Positions 13,157 to 14,345 of a DNA stretch of 14,345 nt are shown here, one piece after another; position 1 is the first letter of the stretch, and each line of letters opens with the position of its first letter. The notes under the pieces are model-generated. The model was not told the DNA's origin. It ran no database searches and saw nothing but the letters and a program-made list of their open reading frames with translations. The position numbers and the translations under genes were made by a program. Origin of the DNA: an uncultured Clostridia bacterium (GTDB lineage Bacteria > Bacillota > Clostridia > Christensenellales > Aristaeellaceae); NCBI GenBank assembly GCA_946409855.1, contig CAMJXZ010000045.1, positions 1 through 14,345 of the forward strand, given 5' to 3'.

Positions 13157-14345
13157 TCATACAGTCAGGCAGAACGGAGCGAGGGGAAGGCCGTTCTCCC
13201 CGTAGATGCGCACGATGCCGTAATCCGTCCAGGCGTACCGCGCGCTGACCGGGCGGGCGATCTTCGCGTTGGACAATACCAGCGTCTGCCCCTGGACGGC
13301 GACATCTGCGGGAAGATAGCGGCCGTCCGGGCCGGCGATCTCCATAAGCGTATCCCCGCTGCCGGTCAGCCGGACGGAAGAAGACAGCCGCACGACGAGC
13401 CTGCTGCCCTCCGGAAACAAGGAAAGCGCACAGGGCGAAAGGGGCGCGGACTGGCCGTAAATCAGCGCCAGCGCATGGTCGCACAGACGTTCGCCCACGA
13501 CCCTTTTGCAGGTCGGATGGATATTGCCGTATTCGCCCTGATCGATCAGACAGACCAGGCTGCTGTTCCGGATCAGACGGGCGGCCCGTTCCTGCGCGAG
13601 CCGCAGTTCAGGCCACATAAAAGAATCCTCCGCGCCCTGGTCGATCCACATGGGCAGCTGAACATTGAGGAAGGGGAGCCGGTCGTCCCGGAAATCCTTC
13701 CGGAGCATTCTGACAAAATCGATCAGCAGCGTATCATATTCTTTTGTTTTCCAGGTGTCTTCCTCGCCCTGGTAAAACAGCACGCCCGTCAGGGAAGCGG
13801 GAATGACATGGCTTGTCATGCTGTGATACAGCCCGGCAGGACGGTAGGGAGAACCGGGGCCATCCGGGATTTTCCAGGGAAACGGGCCGATGATTTGTTC
13901 AAGCTCCCTGCCGGTAATCCCCGGGTTCTTTTCGCGGTAAGGGGCGGCTTTTTCGTCCCATGCCCGCATTTTCGCATAGGCTTCCGCTTCTTCCGTTTTG
14001 TACTGCGCCATGGTCTTATCGCCCGCAGCCGCTTTGTAGGCGTCCATGTACTTCGTTCCTTCCCGGGAACAGAGCAGGGCCTCCTCGTTCATCCAGCAGG
14101 AAACGGAAGTGCCGCCCCAGTAGCAGTCGATGATGCCGACCGGGACCTGCAGCTTTTTTTCAAGCTTCATGGCAAAAAAGTATGCGGCCGCGCTCATGTC
14201 CGCGGCGCTGCCCGGCGCGACGGACTGCCAGCGGACGGCGGCAAAGGCGCTGTCGCTTTCCGGCCCGGGCACCGCGTTTTTCGGCACGTTGAAATAGCGC
14301 ACCTGGTCGTTCTGATGCGTAGGAATCAGATCCCGGCCCTCATCC
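13157..14345 (-). CDS. Sialate O-acetylesterase-like carbohydrate esterase, N-terminus beyond window
   Basis: 395 residues are visible and the frame is open to the right edge, so the N-terminus, including the expected GQSN nucleophile block and any signal peptide, is missing. The GTG at 14302 is only an internal codon; residues before it (THQNDQVRYF) continue the family alignment. Blocks typical of the SGNH sialate O-acetylesterase family (Pfam SASA) are VPVGIIDCYWGGTSVSCW, GLYHSMTSHVIPASLTGVLF followed by YQGEEDT (WYQGExN in most members), PFLNVQLP, and LIDQGEYGNIHPTCKRVVGERL, which holds the probable catalytic Asp and His. Such enzymes remove acetyl groups from sialic acids or from plant polysaccharides such as xylan; the substrate here cannot be told from sequence. 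An insert of about 70 residues rich in Ala, Lys and Glu after the first block looks helical. The C-terminal 90 or so residues look like a beta-sandwich add-on. It converges on tlyA across the bidirectional terminator. Confidence 0.88.
   Translation of the reverse strand, partial: DEGRDLIPTHQNDQVRYFNVPKNAVPGPESDSAFAAVRWQSVAPGSAADMSAAAYFFAMKLEKKLQVPVGIIDCYWGGTSVSCWMNEEALLCSREGTKYMDAYKAAAGDKTMAQYKTEEAEAYAKMRAWDEKAAPYREKNPGITGRELEQIIGPFPWKIPDGPGSPYRPAGLYHSMTSHVIPASLTGVLFYQGEEDTWKTKEYDTLLIDFVRMLRKDFRDDRLPFLNVQLPMWIDQGAEDSFMWPELRLAQERAARLIRNSSLVCLIDQGEYGNIHPTCKRVVGERLCDHALALIYGQSAPLSPCALSLFPEGSRLVVRLSSSVRLTGSGDTLMEIAGPDGRYLPADVAVQGQTLVLSNAKIARPVSARYAWTDYGIVRIYGENGLPLAPFCLTV

Overview
The window looks like chromosome of a fairly high-GC Gram-positive anaerobe of the class Clostridia. 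Four things suggest this: strong AAGGAG/GGAGG ribosome-binding sites, near-consensus sigma-A promoters, the adjacent pair dxs-tlyA (a usual clostridial neighbourhood) and a YoaR/VanW-type envelope protein. No rRNA, tRNA, CRISPR array, insertion sequence or phage gene is visible. Nine protein-coding genes fill almost all of the sequence, and both end genes are cut by the window edges. No gene-free stretch exceeds about 215 bases.

Layout from left to right. (1) Positions 1-3773, minus strand, is an operon read right to left: a divergent VanW/YoaR-like membrane-anchored protein, a TetR-family regulator overlapping it by 4 bp, and a polytopic membrane protein that leaves the window at the left edge. 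A near-perfect promoter (TTGACA, 17 bp, TACAAT) drives it. (2) Positions 3879-5837, minus strand: a cytidylate-kinase-like P-loop protein followed 4 bp later by a membrane glycosyltransferase-like protein, with its own promoter and a rho-independent terminator. (3) Positions 5853-10204, minus strand: a zinc-ribbon, single-pass membrane protein followed by an 821-residue protein that joins an adenosine/AMP-deaminase-type metallohydrolase to a C-terminal Rossmann-like domain resembling the SLOG/LOG/DprA superfamily. (4) Positions 10358-13145, plus strand: dxs (isoprenoid precursor synthesis) translationally coupled to tlyA (rRNA methyltransferase/hemolysin A family), closed by a long bidirectional terminator. 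(5) Positions 13157-14345, minus strand: a sialate O-acetylesterase-like carbohydrate esterase whose N-terminus lies beyond the right edge.

The part most likely to hold undescribed biology is region 3. The deaminase keeps the HxH, HAGE and GHG metal/catalytic motifs, but has TDGAG where classical adenosine deaminases have TDDP, a long insertion between the first and second metal motifs, and a fused putative nucleotide-binding domain. Large multidomain deaminases of this general kind include RdrB of the RADAR anti-phage system, but no RdrA-type ATPase is present here, so any defence or signalling role is only a hypothesis. Start codons were revised for four genes (VanW-like GTG 3773, deaminase ATG 8318, zinc-ribbon ATG 10204, dxs TTG 10419) because the longest open frames place the ribosome-binding site, or even the promoter -10 box, inside the coding region.
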